Positions 1-13,421 are shown, numbered from the stretch's first letter. The stretch: DNA of 64,000 bases from Penelope pileata (GCA_013396635.1 WBMW01005916.1:62994-126993); one strand, 5' to 3'. A program made the numbers and translations. The notes: generated by a model from the letters alone, not told the origin.

Positions 1-498
1 AAAGAGCGGGACATGGGATACAGTCAGTATCACTACTGCAACCTATTCCTAACTTTTTGGATCATATATATTGTCCACACTCAAAGACTGAGACCAATTC
101 TTAATTTAGTCCACAGTTATTTACCTTAGAAGCTATCCCCCAAACTACAATCAAATGCAAAATATATGTTATTGAAGGATCTTTCCATCTATTAAATAAT
201 ACACATTCAAAAAAAAAAAGTCTTTGTTTTTATCTATATTCAGTTAATTTTTCTTGACTGACCTCCTTTGATGCTATCCTCCAAAGTCACGATTGAAAAT
301 ATGTCTACTACTAACACAGTTTGTATTCTGTTGACATGACTTGGAAAAGACATTAGTGGAACTAGGGAACTAGCATGAAAGTAGCTACACATGTCCTTCA
401 ACACTAATGAAATAAGGTAATACGGCCTTCAAATTTTTTAGGCTGCAGTACATCTTCAGAAATAAAAAATAATCACAACACGCTGTGGAAGATTCCAC
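1..498. other. Unique intergenic sequence, no gene seen
   Basis: AT-rich sequence with a short A tract near 209-219. I see no open frame with protein-like composition, no repeat ends and no RNA gene signature before the CR1 tail begins at about 499. Confidence 0.5.
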
Positions 499-797
499 TG
501 ACTTTTTACATGGGTGGACAGTGATAGGACAAGGGGGAATGGTTTTAAACTAAAAGAGGGGAGATTTAGATGTTGGGAAGAAATTCTTTACACAGCGGGT
601 GGTGAGACACTGGAACAGGTTGTCCGGAGAAGCTGTGGATGCTCCATCCCTGGAGGTGTTTGAGGCCAGGTTGGATGGGGCCCTGGCCAGATTGATCTTG
701 TGGGTGGTGACCCTGCCCAAGGCAGGAGGGTTGGAGCTGGATAATCTTTGAGGTCCCTTCCAACTTAAGTCATTCTATGATTCATTCTGTGATTCTG
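499..797 (+). mobile_element. CR1 LINE, 5'-truncated 3' end
   Basis: A typical avian CR1 (chicken repeat 1) tail in plus orientation. It opens with the ACTTTTTACA...GTGATAGGACAAGGGGGAATGG block and continues through the CACTGGAACAGG segment that encodes the C-terminal end of ORF2 (His-Trp-Asn-Arg). It carries the GGTTGGATGGGGCCCTGGCC segment and the GAGGTCCCTTCCAAC segment, and ends in degenerate repeats of ATTCTATG (769-797). Length is about 300 bp against roughly 4.5 kb for a full element, which fits the usual 5' truncation of LINE insertions. The frame is broken, so it is not active. The minus-strand open frame across it is a shadow. Confidence 0.95.
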
Positions 798-3445
798 ATT
801 TCCTGCCCAAAGCATCTAGGCATAAATGGAGACTAGTTTGAAAATGCAGATCTGTTCTCAAGAGATTCTGGACAATCTAAACTGCATTAGACTCCTCAGG
901 TTATAATGAAAGGGGAACCCGCTTAATAGTCTTAATCTTAAATATGGCTATCGTAATTGGCTGTCTTAAATACATGAAATGGTAACTATACACTTTTAGA
1001 TACTGAGACTGATTTGACAACAAACGATTAGGAGACAGTTTCAACTCTACTGGTGGACTTCTGCTGTCTAGGGAGGAATCTAGCACTGAAATGTTTATTC
1101 ACGGACAAAGGAATCAAAGTTTCAGTTAAGATTGAAAGTAACTTTAGCCACCTTGTATCCTACTCCACATGAGCTGACCCCATGATTCAATCAAGCATAA
1201 ATTTCCAGACTTAGCATACAAAACTATGGTCAGCTCCAGAAATAACATGTTTAAGAAGAATGCTTTTAACTTAGGTTCTTTTTTGCATTAGAAGAGTCTC
1301 ATGTGACTGTACTTACATTAACTACATGAAGGTTGTAATTTTGACCAGAATAGTGTGTATGGCTTTACATATGCTTAGAAGAAATATGTGGAACAAGGAA
1401 TATTTCCTTCCTCTAAGCAGAGCTTGCCAGGAGGATCTGGGGCTCATTTATCCATATAGACATCTCAATCTGCTTCTTCCAATGAGGCTTTCAGGTCGCT
1501 GGTCTTTTCTGTCCTTTATAAACTCAACATCTAGCTCTGTATTCCTAACTCCACTGATCCTTGCACCCATCACATCACTTCCTTTTGCTTCTCCGAGACT
1601 CTTCAGGGAAACAGAGATTCACTTTGGTAAATCTCTTAAAAAGAGTAGATTTAAACATCACTACATGCTCTGTGTAGTCCTAGCAGTGGCTAGTATGACA
1701 CTAGATGAGAAACAAAAGTGCTCAGAAGCTGAGAAAGCAACAATCTGAGGAACACCATGCATGGATCTTCCCAACTATAAGATGTGTTTACTCACTCCTG
1801 AACACAAAGCGGATCCTGCTTTCCCCCAAGAGAAAAACTCTTGCCCTTCATTCGACAAGAACTATCATTACTGTCCCAAGGGAACAGCAGAAATAGCGTC
1901 ACATTTTGCATCTGGCTTCCAACTTTATGTTAGCAGTAATGCATGACATATGGGAAGCAAAAAAAGGGAGACAACATTGATCTAATTGTATGAGCTTGAT
2001 TCACTGATTCTCAGTTTTCATCAACCCAGAAGAAATGTGTACCTCAAGGTAAAGATGCAGCTAACTATACCCATCCGACCCAGTTTGAGTGGTTGACAAA
2101 ATCATTATGAGGGTACTCTGCACCTTACCCGTCAGTGCGTCAAACATGGCATTGGACTGTTGATGAATACTGCTTTAGCAGCATCTATCTGTTAATTTCT
2201 CGTGACCTTCCCAAGAGCAGCATCTGTATTTAAGTAAGACCACACCACTACATCGAGGTAAAATAATAAGCTCAGTGATATGCTAAGAAAGTGAGCAGAG
2301 CAAATCATGTAAGGACATGAGCATATGCACTGTGCATAGACACACACACATCTACATACATATTCATCAAGTTGAAGTACTCATCCCGATTTTTTCCTAT
2401 TAAAAACAAACTGCATGCCCTGCTCTTTCCACAGATTGTATCCGTCATTCAAAAGAGACCCTGAGCAGGCACAGACTAATTAAGAAGAAAGGGAAGGATT
2501 ATAGTTATGTGTAAATGATACCCTAAAAAGGAAATGGTATCAATAATGTAGTAGTAAAATACTTGAAAGGAAATGGATTTTTGATGAAGTCAGTTTTTCA
2601 AAGTCTTTCTTCAGAAAAGAGAATAATGCTTTTAAATTGTTATTCATGCTGACCGTTACTACTTGTTAACATTTTGCCCTTGGGAGAAAATACAGCTTAG
2701 TGGTACAAGGGCTCTATAATAAGCATCTTTATCTCCTCGGGATTCTCAGGCCCTTTGTTATTTTTTTCCTCTGGAGTCGTACTGTAAACTGCATACCACT
2801 TGGGCTGATTCACACAGGCCTCCAGAGGAGGATGCGGAAGAGCAGACTGCTTTCTCGTGAGAAGTTCAACATAGTAAAATTCCTCTTCCCTTTCAGCAGC
2901 TAAAGTCATTTTACACCCAGCTTGACCTGACAGATGTAACTCTTTTGCTCTCTCTCCTTAATTTGTTTGCATTTGGCTCAGGTTTGTAAGTTTTCAGAGT
3001 GCACAATGGGTTTTTGGTGGATCTGTAAGAAAAAGTCTGGGCTTGCTCAAAGAACAGCACAAGAATGATAGCATGGATGCTCCTTGGAAGCAGCAGTATA
3101 AAAGGGGCATATGAGCTGACAGCCAGCATTCCTGTTCTGCCAGCTTGAAAGACATTGCCCACAGCGAGTCACCATATGTTTGGCTCCGAGCTACGCAGCA
3201 GGCAGACCAGAATGATGCACAGAATTCACATGATTTGCTCTCCATCTCTCAAGAGAGACAAGGAGCTCTAAAGCTTGCAAGCATCACCTCCATTCTTCAG
3301 CTTTCCTTCCCAAAGTGACACTTCAGAAGACTAGGAACAGGAAGTTCCATCTTAAATGCTCTCAAAGGTATCTGGTGGACAAACGCCACAAGGTCCTCTA
3401 TTCTAGGCTGTCTTCAAGAATATTACCACTCTTTGAATTTGCTCC
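798..3445. other. Unique intergenic sequence, no gene seen
   Basis: Mostly AT-rich DNA. The longest open frame, 1326-1748 (140 codons), has no recognisable domain, no Kozak-like context that I can see and no splice context supporting an exon, so I treat it as chance. The ACACACACAC run at 2341-2349 is too short to call a microsatellite. Nothing else is supported. Confidence 0.45.
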
Positions 3446-3701
3446 CAGGACAAGAGGCAATGACCTCAAGTTGCACCAGGGGAGGTTCAGGTTGGATATT
3501 AGGAAAAATTCCTTCTCTGAAAGAGTAGTCAGGCACTGGAACAGGCTGCCCAGGGAAGTGGCGGAGTCACCATCCCTGGAAGTGTTCAAGAAATGTATAG
3601 ATGTGACACCTGGGGACATGCTTTAGTGGGCGTGGTGGTGATGGGTTGACGGTTGGTCTTGATGATCTTAGAGGTCTTTACCAACCCTAATGATTCTATG
3701 A
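3446..3701 (+). mobile_element. CR1 LINE, 3' end with ORF2 C-terminus
   Basis: A plus-strand CR1 tail of a different subfamily from the copy at 499-797. From about 3446 it encodes an uninterrupted piece of the ORF2 C-terminus, with the Arg-Thr-Arg-Gly-Asn start, a Gly-Arg-Phe-Arg-Leu-Asp-Ile-Arg segment and the Arg-His-Trp-Asn-Arg-Leu-Pro segment. The reading frame stays open to 3626, giving a 103-codon frame (3315-3626) whose first third is not clearly CR1. The tail has GGTTGACGGTTGGTCTTGATGATCTTAGAGG and ends in TGATTCTATGA. It is a dead fragment lacking the endonuclease and most of the reverse transcriptase. Confidence 0.95.
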
Positions 3702-5708
3702 ACCTGCTTATTTCAAGGAAAACAGAGGGAAGACACCTCATAACTGTATACATGCATGTGTATTTACTGCACATTATGGAGTAGGCTTCAGAAATCCTTG
3801 ACTTTATTTAGACATAGTAAAAATCTATAATGTAATGAAGTGATCATCAGGAAAACTAGTAGAATCAGAAAGCACCACAACAACTTTGTTTAGCAATAGG
3901 CTAACTGATTTTCACTGTTTCTCATTTATGTAAGGACATATGGGAGGGTGTCTTCATGTCTTCACTATCCTTCCATGTTAGGTGTGGAGGCTGTCTGTGG
4001 AATCTCCAACAAAAAGCCTAAGCTATACAAATTAAAGATCCTGCTCAGCTACCAATTTTATGCCCTTGCCACAGGAGGCATCACATTATATAAGTCTACA
4101 AACAGACTGATCAGCAATTTTTACAGTGCTCATTAAGAACTTTCCTTTGGCCTCTACATCAGTTTGTGCACCACTTCATTTTCCGCCCTGAGTGGACACC
4201 GTCCTAAGTGCCAGGGCAAAAAAAATTTATATATGCAGCAAATAACCGAGGACACAGGAGATGGATAAGAAAAGAGGAAAGCAGAGGTCATCCTACACTT
4301 CTTAGGACAGCACAAGCAGAGGTTTCTGCACATGGGGAAGGTAGAGGGAAATGAAGACCAGATAGGATCTGTAGGCAGCCTGAGTTTTAGCCATCCTGGA
4401 ACAATGTCAGTGCACTCATTGAGCCATTGACATTCTAAGCGAGGATGCTTAAAGTGAGTTCAGGCTATGCTCCCAGAGAACAGAGTTCACCTGAACTAGA
4501 TGCACGTGAGAAATGTCAATTCTAAGCCCATCTACACAAACATGTCATCTGCTATTTCTGGCAAGCTGGAGTTCCATGTACCAGGACTGCCACCACTCTG
4601 ATGTGCTGATAGTATGTGCTCTTTTAAAGCAATTCTGCAGCACTGTTGATTGCTACAAACATGCATATATTTTGGTAACTAACATGTGACCTCAAAGAGT
4701 TTATTAATGGAAAAAGTTGTAGTTTGAAGAGAGATACGCCCAAAGCAGATTGTCATTGGATGACTGCTCTGTTTCGGAGGTCAGGCAGTAAAACAGGATG
4801 AGTTGTGTTCTGTATGACTTTGTTATGGCACATAAGAACTACATGAAATGCTTTTTTTCTGTTTTTGAAGAAATGTTTTTCCTACTTATTTTCTCATAAT
4901 AAAAATCTAGCTGTAAGTATGGGTGGCAAGGGTGGCAAAAATGCTCTCATGCTCTTTACATGAGTACAACTACCTACATAATTGTAAGCAATTTATGTAG
5001 TCTAACAAGCGTCTGGACCTCAGACTTGACAGCTCAGGTTTTTTTTGTTTTTTTTTGAACAACTAGGTGTAAAGTTCCACTCCTAAAGCTGCTGCAATAA
5101 CATGCAGATTACACAGAATTATTAAGGTTATACAAAGTTACTAGTTTACAATATGTCTTTGGCAACAGAGCACAGCCTTTTCACAATCAAGTGGCCATGA
5201 TTGTTCTAAACAGATTACATATGGAATGTGAAATACTCAACTGTTTTTTTTTTGTCTGTAATTTCACTCTACATGCTTTCTCTTGAATGGTTATTAGGCT
5301 TTCTTCCTGGCATCACATTCAGTGGGATAGAGGTATGACATTGTGCTGTGACAAAATGCAATGCACTAGGGAGTTGTTTAGACCCTAAGAGGTTGTTATT
5401 TCTAACTACTACTTCACCTTCCTTCTGTAAAATGATCTTAAACGAGCTGAGAAACATCAAGGAACAACAAGGAAGACAATCTCATCAAGGAATGAGAAGG
5501 GAGATGAACAAAACTGTTCCTAATTGGCTTAACCAACATCCACACTTATGACTTCAAGCAGTGAATAAAACTCAAATCTAGCTTTTGAAAGCCATGCAAA
5601 ATTTGCAATCCCTTTTAAGTTAGAGAAATATTATGTTAATATTAAGGGAAAGACCAAGAGTCAAAGTATTCCCAAAGTAAAAATCAAATATTTTAGAACC
5701 TTGCGGGG

Positions 5709-5726
5709 AAAAAAAAAAAAAAAAAA
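5709..5726 (+). repeat. A18 homopolymer
   Basis: An uninterrupted run of 18 A after TTGCGGGG. No SINE or processed-pseudogene body is recognisable upstream, so it is recorded as simple sequence and not as a retroposon tail. Confidence 0.9.
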
Positions 5727-8700
5727 GCTGCAAAAGTCATCTTAAAAATAGGACAAAGACCTTTGACAAGCAACTGTTAATATATGGAAAAGAAATAAAT
5801 CTTGAACATACCACATTCTGTGATCTAGAAGACTAAAATAACATTTGAAGAATCATGAATCAGTATGAAACATTTCAGAATTCTTGGCTTTCCCCCAGAC
5901 ATATCCCAAAAGACATATTGTGGGAACATTCTTTGCACAAAGTATTCTAGCTGTGACACAGTTGGTAGCTTCCCATGAAGTCGTAGTTCAAATATTACTG
6001 TAAATACAGTATGTTTAACAAATTTAAAAAACTCCTTCAAGAACACAAAGACAACATACTGTAAGAATACTCAAAAGCAGCTGCCTCTGATTTTTTGAGG
6101 TTTAAAAGACCAGATGTTCAGAAATGCACACATACAACAGCACCTCAAACTTGAACGTACAACTGCCATAGCCAGCATCATCCTCACTTACACTGAACCA
6201 GATTTTAGTGCATTTTGATGGGCAAACACTATTTAAAGGAAAGACTCAATAACCAGCAAAATTTACTAACATGAGATGTTTTCTTTTATGTGACATGAAA
6301 TGCACTTCTTGTTTTCAAAATCTTATCTCCTTCCATTTTCCTTCAGCACACAGATCCTTTATCTACCATCTAACCCCTGTTTTTAAGCCTGCTTTTAATT
6401 ATTTTTCTCTAATCTTCGCCCCACATACATTAACCACCCATATGCAGCATGCAAACCCACTCTTGTGAGCATTTGTGAGGAATTTGCCAATGTTGAATTT
6501 GCTGAATCTTTAAAAGCAGGCAAAATGAGCAAGTCTGGAGCCCTGATGTCAGAAAAACCGTTGTGCAAGTAAATCCTATTCACAAAAAATAGTTTAAAAT
6601 GACGCAGAATAGGTTCTCAATCCAGCGAAGCAAAAATATATGTTCCTTCTGCTGCTGTCCATCATTTCATGAAAGTGGCTGCCACTTTGGCTTATGCTCA
6701 GTAATACCTTGCTCCCCAGGTAGTCCTATTGAAAACTGTGAGACAACGCAGGGAATGGTATTCTCAGTATTAACTGCAGCAGCAAGCCTGTCCCTTTGTC
6801 AATCATCTATAATCTGTGCTTTTATTAAAAATAGTTTGAAGAGCTGATATGTATGCTGACAGTTTCCAGCCCTGGTGAAGCAGCCCATTGGGTTGTAAAG
6901 GGATTTAGTGCTCCAAATGCTGCAACAAATCTTGTAACTGCCCAATTATCACTTGATGGCCACCACTCTCTGGCACCCTAGGGGCCATGTCATTGAAGAT
7001 AAACTCTGTTTATGTTAACTTGGTGTCAGGATGTACAGCATATGTCTATGAAGCTGGAGGAGTGCCCTTTTGCAGGATGCTCTGTACATTCACATTGTGC
7101 AGCCAAGAGCCCTGAAGGTGTTGAAAAAGAATAAAAGGCCTTTCATAGAGCTTAATCCAATTAAAGCACATTAATGAAGGTTAGGATCATCTGTCACATT
7201 ATCCAGACATCCTTTCATGCATCGTCATCTGATTACAAAGTCTGATTTTCTTTTAAGGCTTTTCATCTTCACCAAGAAAATGTGATGGGAAATTCAACAC
7301 TTGAAATACTGAAGGCTTAGATGGGATTTCTGTTTCTTTCCTATTTTTTTCCTCTCTCTCATTGAGAGAAATATGATGCTTATTTTAAAACTGTAGTGTA
7401 CCTCATCAGCTGGTACAGACTGGCATGTATCTAGCACAGCCTAGAGAGCAACCTCAAGTAACACCTCCTAAGCTTTTGTTTGAGGGAATCTAAAATCTCA
7501 GCACAGAAGAGTAAAGAGAAAAAGAGAGAAATGCTGAAACACCATGCACTGCAAACAAAGGATTTGGGGCTCTGTTGCTGCTAGAGTTGTATCTGGCTGG
7601 ATTTCTGATATCATTGCGTGCACCTTCTCATCATCACCAGATCAAACAATGGGAACAGTTGTAAGGGAGAGATCTGCCATCCTTATTCAGAAAAGGCACT
7701 GTACAACACTCTTTATAACAGTACAGCAAGGCAGAGGCAGCAAGATGAGAGCTTATATAGCCAGCCAAAAATTTTCCCTGTTGAAGAGCACCTTTGAGCA
7801 AAATGAAATTGCCCTACCTTCTACCATGCTCCTCCCAAGCAGCTGGAGACCACAAATCCCCATGCTAAAAATGCTTACACTAGAGCCAGGAGAGGTTGAG
7901 TTACCAAAACTTGTGCAACAGGTAAATCCATTAAAGATCAATGTAATGAGGATCTCATTAGAGAAAAAAATAATAAAAATCAGGAAAATCAATAATAAAA
8001 GAATAATGTCCTCAAAATAAGTCTCAGTTTCAGCATTACTCCATGATACAAGTGTGACAATTTCTGACTGTCAGCTCTTCAGTTGGTCACTGTTACCTCT
8101 CTGCAGAACCCTCTGGTCTCATAACACAGCTGATAAGAAAATATTGTTGCACTCCTTACCAATGTCAGTGTAAATAGTTCCTCACGTCATCTGGCAGTGA
8201 ATCTACTTAAATTAAACTTGTACGTCAGTCCTACAAGAATGCCTAAGCAGTCACCCTCAGGAGGCGTCCTGCTTCCTTGCACTCCCTCTCCATACGCTAC
8301 AGAGAGAAAACAGAGAGTACTATAATTATCCCAGCCCTCTCTCCCAACCTTCAGTTGGCCTTTGTGTCTTTTTTGGATTTGAGCTACTGCTTCAGGCTGC
8401 ATGGAGACTCAGGCAGGCAAGATAATACGTTTTTTTTTTTGCTTTTCCTCACAACCAACAGGAATAAACTTTGTTTGTTGTTTTCTTTTCTTTTTTTTTT
8501 TTCTTTTTTGACTTAGTTTATGAAGAAATCACAAAATGCCTCACGAGTATAATGCCCACTGTTGGCTTGGTCCAGTTGCTGTTTTCACTCCCTAGGCACA
8601 TATGCTGAAATTTGTGCAATCTGTACTCTGATATTTGCAGTACTGGGTCCGAGACAAAAAGGCAAGCAGCCAGACCTGCTGGGCCTCTGACAGAATTACT

Positions 8701-10277
8701 GAGAAGCTGGAAGAATTAATGAAATAGGTAGGGCAGGATTTGCTCATTAGCATTCAAGGAACATCCAGAGCCTACAAGGAATGTTAGGTTTTTAACAGAT
8801 ATCTTCTTGGGGGTTTATTAAGCTCACTGTGTACTTCAAGCAAAGAAAGCAATGCAGCATGCATGACTGGTGTGCTTAATTTCTCAGTTGCATTTAACGT
8901 ATTACTGAGGATCACGCCCTGCTGAGGACTACAGTGTGAAAATTCAACATAGAATTTGACAGAACAGGCTCCATCTTACATTGATCTGCTATCTCACAAG
9001 CACTGAAATTCATTATATTTAAAATGAAAGCCAAAAACAACTCATCTCAACCTTGCTCCTTGGAAGCACGGTGAGGGGACCTACCTCCAATTTTGAAACT
9101 TTTGAAACTTAAAACACGTGAGAGTACTTACAGCTAGGAAGATATTTACAGGACTGGTTGATGGAAAGCTAAAACATAAGATGAGACATGAAGCATATTG
9201 TGGTGTTTCTATCTTCTTCCCATTTCTCATATGTCACGCTACAGTGAGCACTGCTGCTCTACCATGAGAACGCTGTGCTTGCAGACATCATCTCAATTAA
9301 ACCACCATCCATTAACCTATTGTGGACAGACATTTGCCTGTAAGCAGATGCAACTCCTACAGCTGATTCAGCAACTGGATCACCCCGCACAGCTTAATCC
9401 ACTATTCCTGAACTCTGCCTGCCTTTCTCTTCATGTCCAGACTGAGAACAAAACCACTATCAACTTGCACCCAGAGCTCTTGGGCACCAAGTACAAATAC
9501 TTAGCCTGTCAAGGTCAGCCAAATTTAACATTTGATACAAAGTACACCTATAGACACCTGGGAATCTACAGGCAACTTCCTATGTACATTCTCTCTATAG
9601 ACTATATGTTTACAGTTGAGATCAGTGGCAACTGAGCACCAATTAAATCATTTCACTATTAGCAGTTATTTATTCTGCAGTGATGCATGTGTGTTTTCTT
9701 AATGCCTTCAGTAATAAGCCAATGTCCTGATGCACAACCTTGCATTAGCATTCATTTAGAAAATACGGATTTGGCACAAGTGCCTCAGTGAACTTGTGGA
9801 TTCAGATAGCTTTAAACTTTGGAAAAGTTTGCATCCCGTTATAATCCCTTTCTGGTTTTATCCTGTTTCCAGTTATCACTGGTCACATTAATCACTGTAC
9901 AAAAGTAATTGTTGAATTGTCATTTTATGAAAGAAAAAGGGTGCCCTTGTGACAGGCTTACATTTCCGTATACCCTGTTTTATACCAGTAGTAGCAGACT
10001 TGACAAAGAGTATGTGACCTGATTTCCCAGATGTCTGTAAATGTACTTGGCATTGAATTTTAAATCTGACTGAATTCAAAGCTCTTCATATAAAACACAA
10101 CTCGAGTTAACTTTTATCTCTTTTCTTCTTTCTGTCTCTCAGCAGCTGTTCTTCTTTTATTATTTCATGTGCTATATTCAATATGCAAAGTTTCCTTGTT
10201 TGTTAGAGTGCATTACACTTTCTAATGCATCTGTCATGTTGGAAAACAGGAAAGTAGCATAAAGCCTCTCGTGATTC

Positions 10278-10297
10278 TTTTTTTTTTTTTTTTNTTT
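10278..10297 (+). repeat. T homopolymer with one ambiguous base
   Basis: A run of T interrupted only by an N at 10294. The ambiguity is probably a base-calling problem in the homopolymer and not biological. Confidence 0.9.
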
Positions 10298-12408
10298 GCC
10301 TCTAAGCATCTACAGAGCTTAGAAAAGGGTTCTTTGGCTTCATGAAACTTTAAAAAGTAAAATACCAGTGAATTTAATGCTTATAAATGACAAAACATGA
10401 GTGGCCTTGGGAATTCTCCTTAAAAGGATGATTTTGAAGCTAAGACACAAGACAGACAGCAGACCTGGATTCTGTTCTACATCTACCAATGGCTTTACTG
10501 GTTAACCTCTCAGGCTGTGCCAGTCCTGGAGATATTTAGAAAAACAATCGACATCAGTATCTGATCCAATGCCGGATACTATGGGAGAGGCTTTTTTAGA
10601 TAAAAGAGCTAGACCTGCTTTCCCCCTTCCTTTAGTTAATTCTGTGAAAATTGAGCCAAATCAAAGTCATACATAGCCCAGTCCTGTCTCAGGAGTCCTT
10701 TCTACCCTAAACCTTCCTAGAATATAAGCCGCTAGAGCTTTGTTGGTAAGTCTCTTTGGAGCAGACAGATTAGCATGGCTGGTTCTTCACTGTAGTCAGA
10801 ATTACAGAGTGCTGGTGGAAGTCCAGCCCAGATGGCATTAAACAGCAAGCAGGCAAATTCACCCTCCTTCAGTCCCAGCAGCAAAAGTTCACTGACAGAT
10901 TTCTGTACTGACTCTGCATCACATCTTACGGTATTCAGCATCTCCACAATACACCACACAGCACTGAACAGCTTTCACATCTACACTGCAGGGCATCCTC
11001 AGCAGTAAACAAAATCAATGTCATTAACAGGCATTTAAATTAGCATTAGGTATATCACTGTTTGCTGGAGCAGATGTGAACTATGTTCACATATGAATAT
11101 TTTATATATACGTGCATATCTATCAACTGCTATGAACATACCCAAAACTTACATGCACTTAATATTTTTATACATTTTTTGAAAATTTGTCCCATAGCAT
11201 AAATCAACAGCAAAATGTTTTTTTTCCCTCACAGTAGCATTTACAGAGCTACCTGTATTCATTTCTGCAGATGGCTGTTGCTTACTTGATAGGAGCAAAA
11301 TAACAACAGAAGGTATCATTATTTGAAGCCAGAGAGCGTGCAACGCCAACTCTCTCAAAAATATCCACTACCACTGGAATTAAACCAGAACATGCTAAAC
11401 CTCAGTTCCAAGAGCACATCTGCAACCAAAATGCAATGCAATTCCACAAGCATGTGCTCACAAAAATACTCACATCTCTGGACCAATGTTTTGCCAGGTT
11501 TTGCTTATTCTTTCTGATTTCAACAAAATTTCACCGAGAAAAAATTCTCGTCAACTCCCTGTCTGGCACCTCAGCCAGGGCTTCTGCTGCAGCAGGCATG
11601 CTGCAAAGTATAGACCCAGATTCTTTCACAGTGAATTTTCAAAGATTGGATCTTCATTTTGCAGCACAGTGATAACAGATCTAACATTATCATCTCTGAA
11701 ACAGATTACTTTTTCCACCCACCATTTCCTCAGGTCCAAATATTCCCACTGGTTTTCATATTATGCATGAATTTTCCTCAGTTTCTTTGGGCATCAACAA
11801 GAAAAACAGAGTCACCAGACTACATTACAACACAGATGTTGTCTGACTTGATTCAAAGTTTAGTGTTGACGGTACCTAGCGACGCCGAGCAACTGAGCTA
11901 CAATTCTGGCCAGTCTCTGCAGCCTGGTCTTACCCAACAAACAGTAATTCTGTTGAAATTGGGTCAGAGTGAGCTGTGCTGTGACCTGCTCTGTGACTTG
12001 CCTGTTTTAAAAGCACAGGGGATTCTCATCTCTGGACCCAGTCAAGGCACGTTCCCTGCAGGCCCTGCTGAAAGGCCAGCAGCTGAAGAGTCATGGGTAG
12101 GTCAAAAGCACAACACAGCCTTTAAACATACTGGCCAGTAAAAATGTGAACTTGATACTCATCACATAATTTCTTTTTATCTTGTTACCAGGCTACTCAG
12201 TGTTTCATACTGCTACCTGCATATTCGGTAAATATTTTTTCATCTCCCCATCTATCTGCACAGTAAAATTTTCAAACAATCTAACATCACAGTTTGAGAA
12301 GTTTTAAAGGCCTTAAATCCTTTAAAATCTCTAGTCACCTCTTAAATACAGGTCTGGATGACTCAGACCTACAGTTGGGAATTGTGCACTGTACATGGTC
12401 CTAACTTT

Positions 12409-12469
12409 AATTATAGAATGTCTTGGGTTGGAAGGGACCTCAAAGATCATGTAGTTCCAATCCCCCCAC
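12409..12469 (-). mobile_element. CR1 LINE stub, minus strand
   Basis: About 61 bp matching the extreme 3' end of CR1 in reverse: a degenerate ATAGAATG, then TCTTGGGTTGGAAGGGACCT, CAAAGATCAT and GTAGTTCCAATCCCCC. This is the complement of the usual GATGATCT...AGGTCCCTTCCAACCC...ATTCTATG tail. It is very short, so it is a strongly 5'-truncated insertion or a remnant. There is no coding content. Confidence 0.9.
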
Positions 12470-12887
12470 TTAAACTATATTTGCTGCCTAGCTGATATTG
12501 TAGCTTTGATTATCCATGTAGCACACCAAGAAGATGCAGCTAAGACTAGATTTTAGACAGGCCAGCATTCTGAGATGGAAAATACCCATCTAAACAATAC
12601 CTGAGTAATTAGGATGGAAATAGACAAAAAAAGCTGAGGAAATGGATGGATTAAGTTTTACTCCTCCTCTAAAGTGCCAAGGATGCTGTCCTCTACTACA
12701 GAGAAATGCATATCTCCTGGTAGAAGGATCAGCCAGAAATTCTCTCCGGGATCTGGAGGCACTTAAAAAGAGGGCAGGGAGTTCACTAACTTTTAATTCA
12801 CTCTGTAAAAGAGTGCTCTTTCAGGATCAGATCAGAGGGACCCATATCCAATCTCTCCCTTTGCCTGAGCCCAAGTACTAGAGTGTA
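12470..12887. other. Unique spacer before the solo LTR
   Basis: AT-balanced sequence containing a 79-codon open frame (12642-12881) with no recognisable domain. I see no gene or repeat in it. The last bases form the left copy of the LTR target-site duplication. Confidence 0.45.
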
Positions 12888-12892
12888 TCCTG
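12888..12892 (+). repeat. Target-site duplication TCCTG, left copy
   Basis: TCCTG directly precedes the TGTCTTAG start of the LTR and is repeated exactly after its ...ACGACA end (13422-13426). A 5-bp duplication is within the range made by retroviral integrases, and its presence confirms the exact ends of this solo LTR. Confidence 0.9.
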
Positions 12893-13421
12893 TGTCTTAG
12901 TTTCTAACAGAAGTTACGTTTCTCATAGTGTCTAGTATGAAGCTATGTTTTGGCCTCAGAAGAGAAACAAAACTGATAATATCCTGGCAGTGTTGAACAG
13001 AGCCGAGGACATATTCAGTTCTGCATTCCTCTGCCAGTGAAACAGTTAAGGGGGGCATAAGGAGCTGGGAACTGGGAGGGGACAGGACCAGGGCAGCTGA
13101 CCCAAATTGACCAAAGAGCTATTCCATGCCATATAACATCATGTGATTGGTTTGTTGGGCTTCCTGTTGCTTTTGGTTACGGAAGAGGTTAGGTGGGAGG
13201 AAGGGTCACTGCTGGCTGTGAGCCCTTGCTCTGCGTATCTTCTTTTTTTTATATATGTACTGTTATTTCTTTTGCTTTCTTTGCTATCTTAGTAAATAGC
13301 ATTTATCTCAAGCCACGAGTTGCATATTTCTCTACTTCTCTCCCCCGTCCCATTTGGGGAGGGGGGAGGGTGAGTGAATAACTGTGTGGAACTTAGCTAT
13401 CTGCTGAGTCAAAACACGACA
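12893..13421 (+). mobile_element. Solo LTR of an ERVK-like endogenous retrovirus
   Basis: A 529-bp LTR that starts TGTCTTAG and ends ACACGACA, so it has the TG...CA ends of retroviral LTRs, flanked by the exact 5-bp repeat TCCTG. It aligns along its whole length to the 5' LTR at 28826-29378; I count roughly 38 mismatches by eye, excluding indels and an AT-repeat expansion. A TATATATGTACTG block (from ~13250) and an AGTAAATAGCATTTATCTC block near 13290-13313 are candidates for promoter and polyadenylation regions. No internal viral sequence remains, as expected after recombination between two LTRs. The family is assigned to the ERVK-like group because the related copy at 28826 has a lysine-tRNA-type primer binding site. 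Confidence 0.93.

Larger units (their letters stand above)
3702..12408. other. Long unique stretch, no gene supported
   Basis: About 8.7 kb without a supported gene. It contains an 18-base A tract at 5709-5726, a T-rich run at 8481-8511, and a T tract with a single undetermined base at 10278-10297 (N at 10294). The longest open frame, 7544-8020 (158 codons), ends in a Lys/Ile-rich AT-derived tail and has no domain I recognise. The frame at 9198-9635 (145 codons) is likewise unrecognised. A low-repeat block near 6880-7230, rich in AATTA/TTAAT cores, could be a conserved non-coding element but cannot be judged without an alignment. Confidence 0.45.

Noticed and set aside
1326..1748. 140-codon plus-strand open frame
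   Set aside because: No domain, no splice or promoter support and a composition typical of chance frames in AT-rich DNA.
3315..3626. Independent small gene of 103 codons
   Set aside because: The C-terminal half is the ORF2 end of a CR1 LINE, so this is transposon sequence.
5709..5726. Poly-A tail of a processed pseudogene or SINE
   Set aside because: No recognisable gene body or tRNA/7SL/5S-like head precedes it, and no flanking duplication was seen.
7544..8020. 158-codon plus-strand open frame, possible exon or gene
   Set aside because: The longest non-retroviral frame, but its end is a Lys/Ile-rich product of A-rich DNA and no family is recognisable. There is no splice evidence.
9198..9635. 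145-codon plus-strand open frame
   Set aside because: No recognisable domain or signal and no supporting context.
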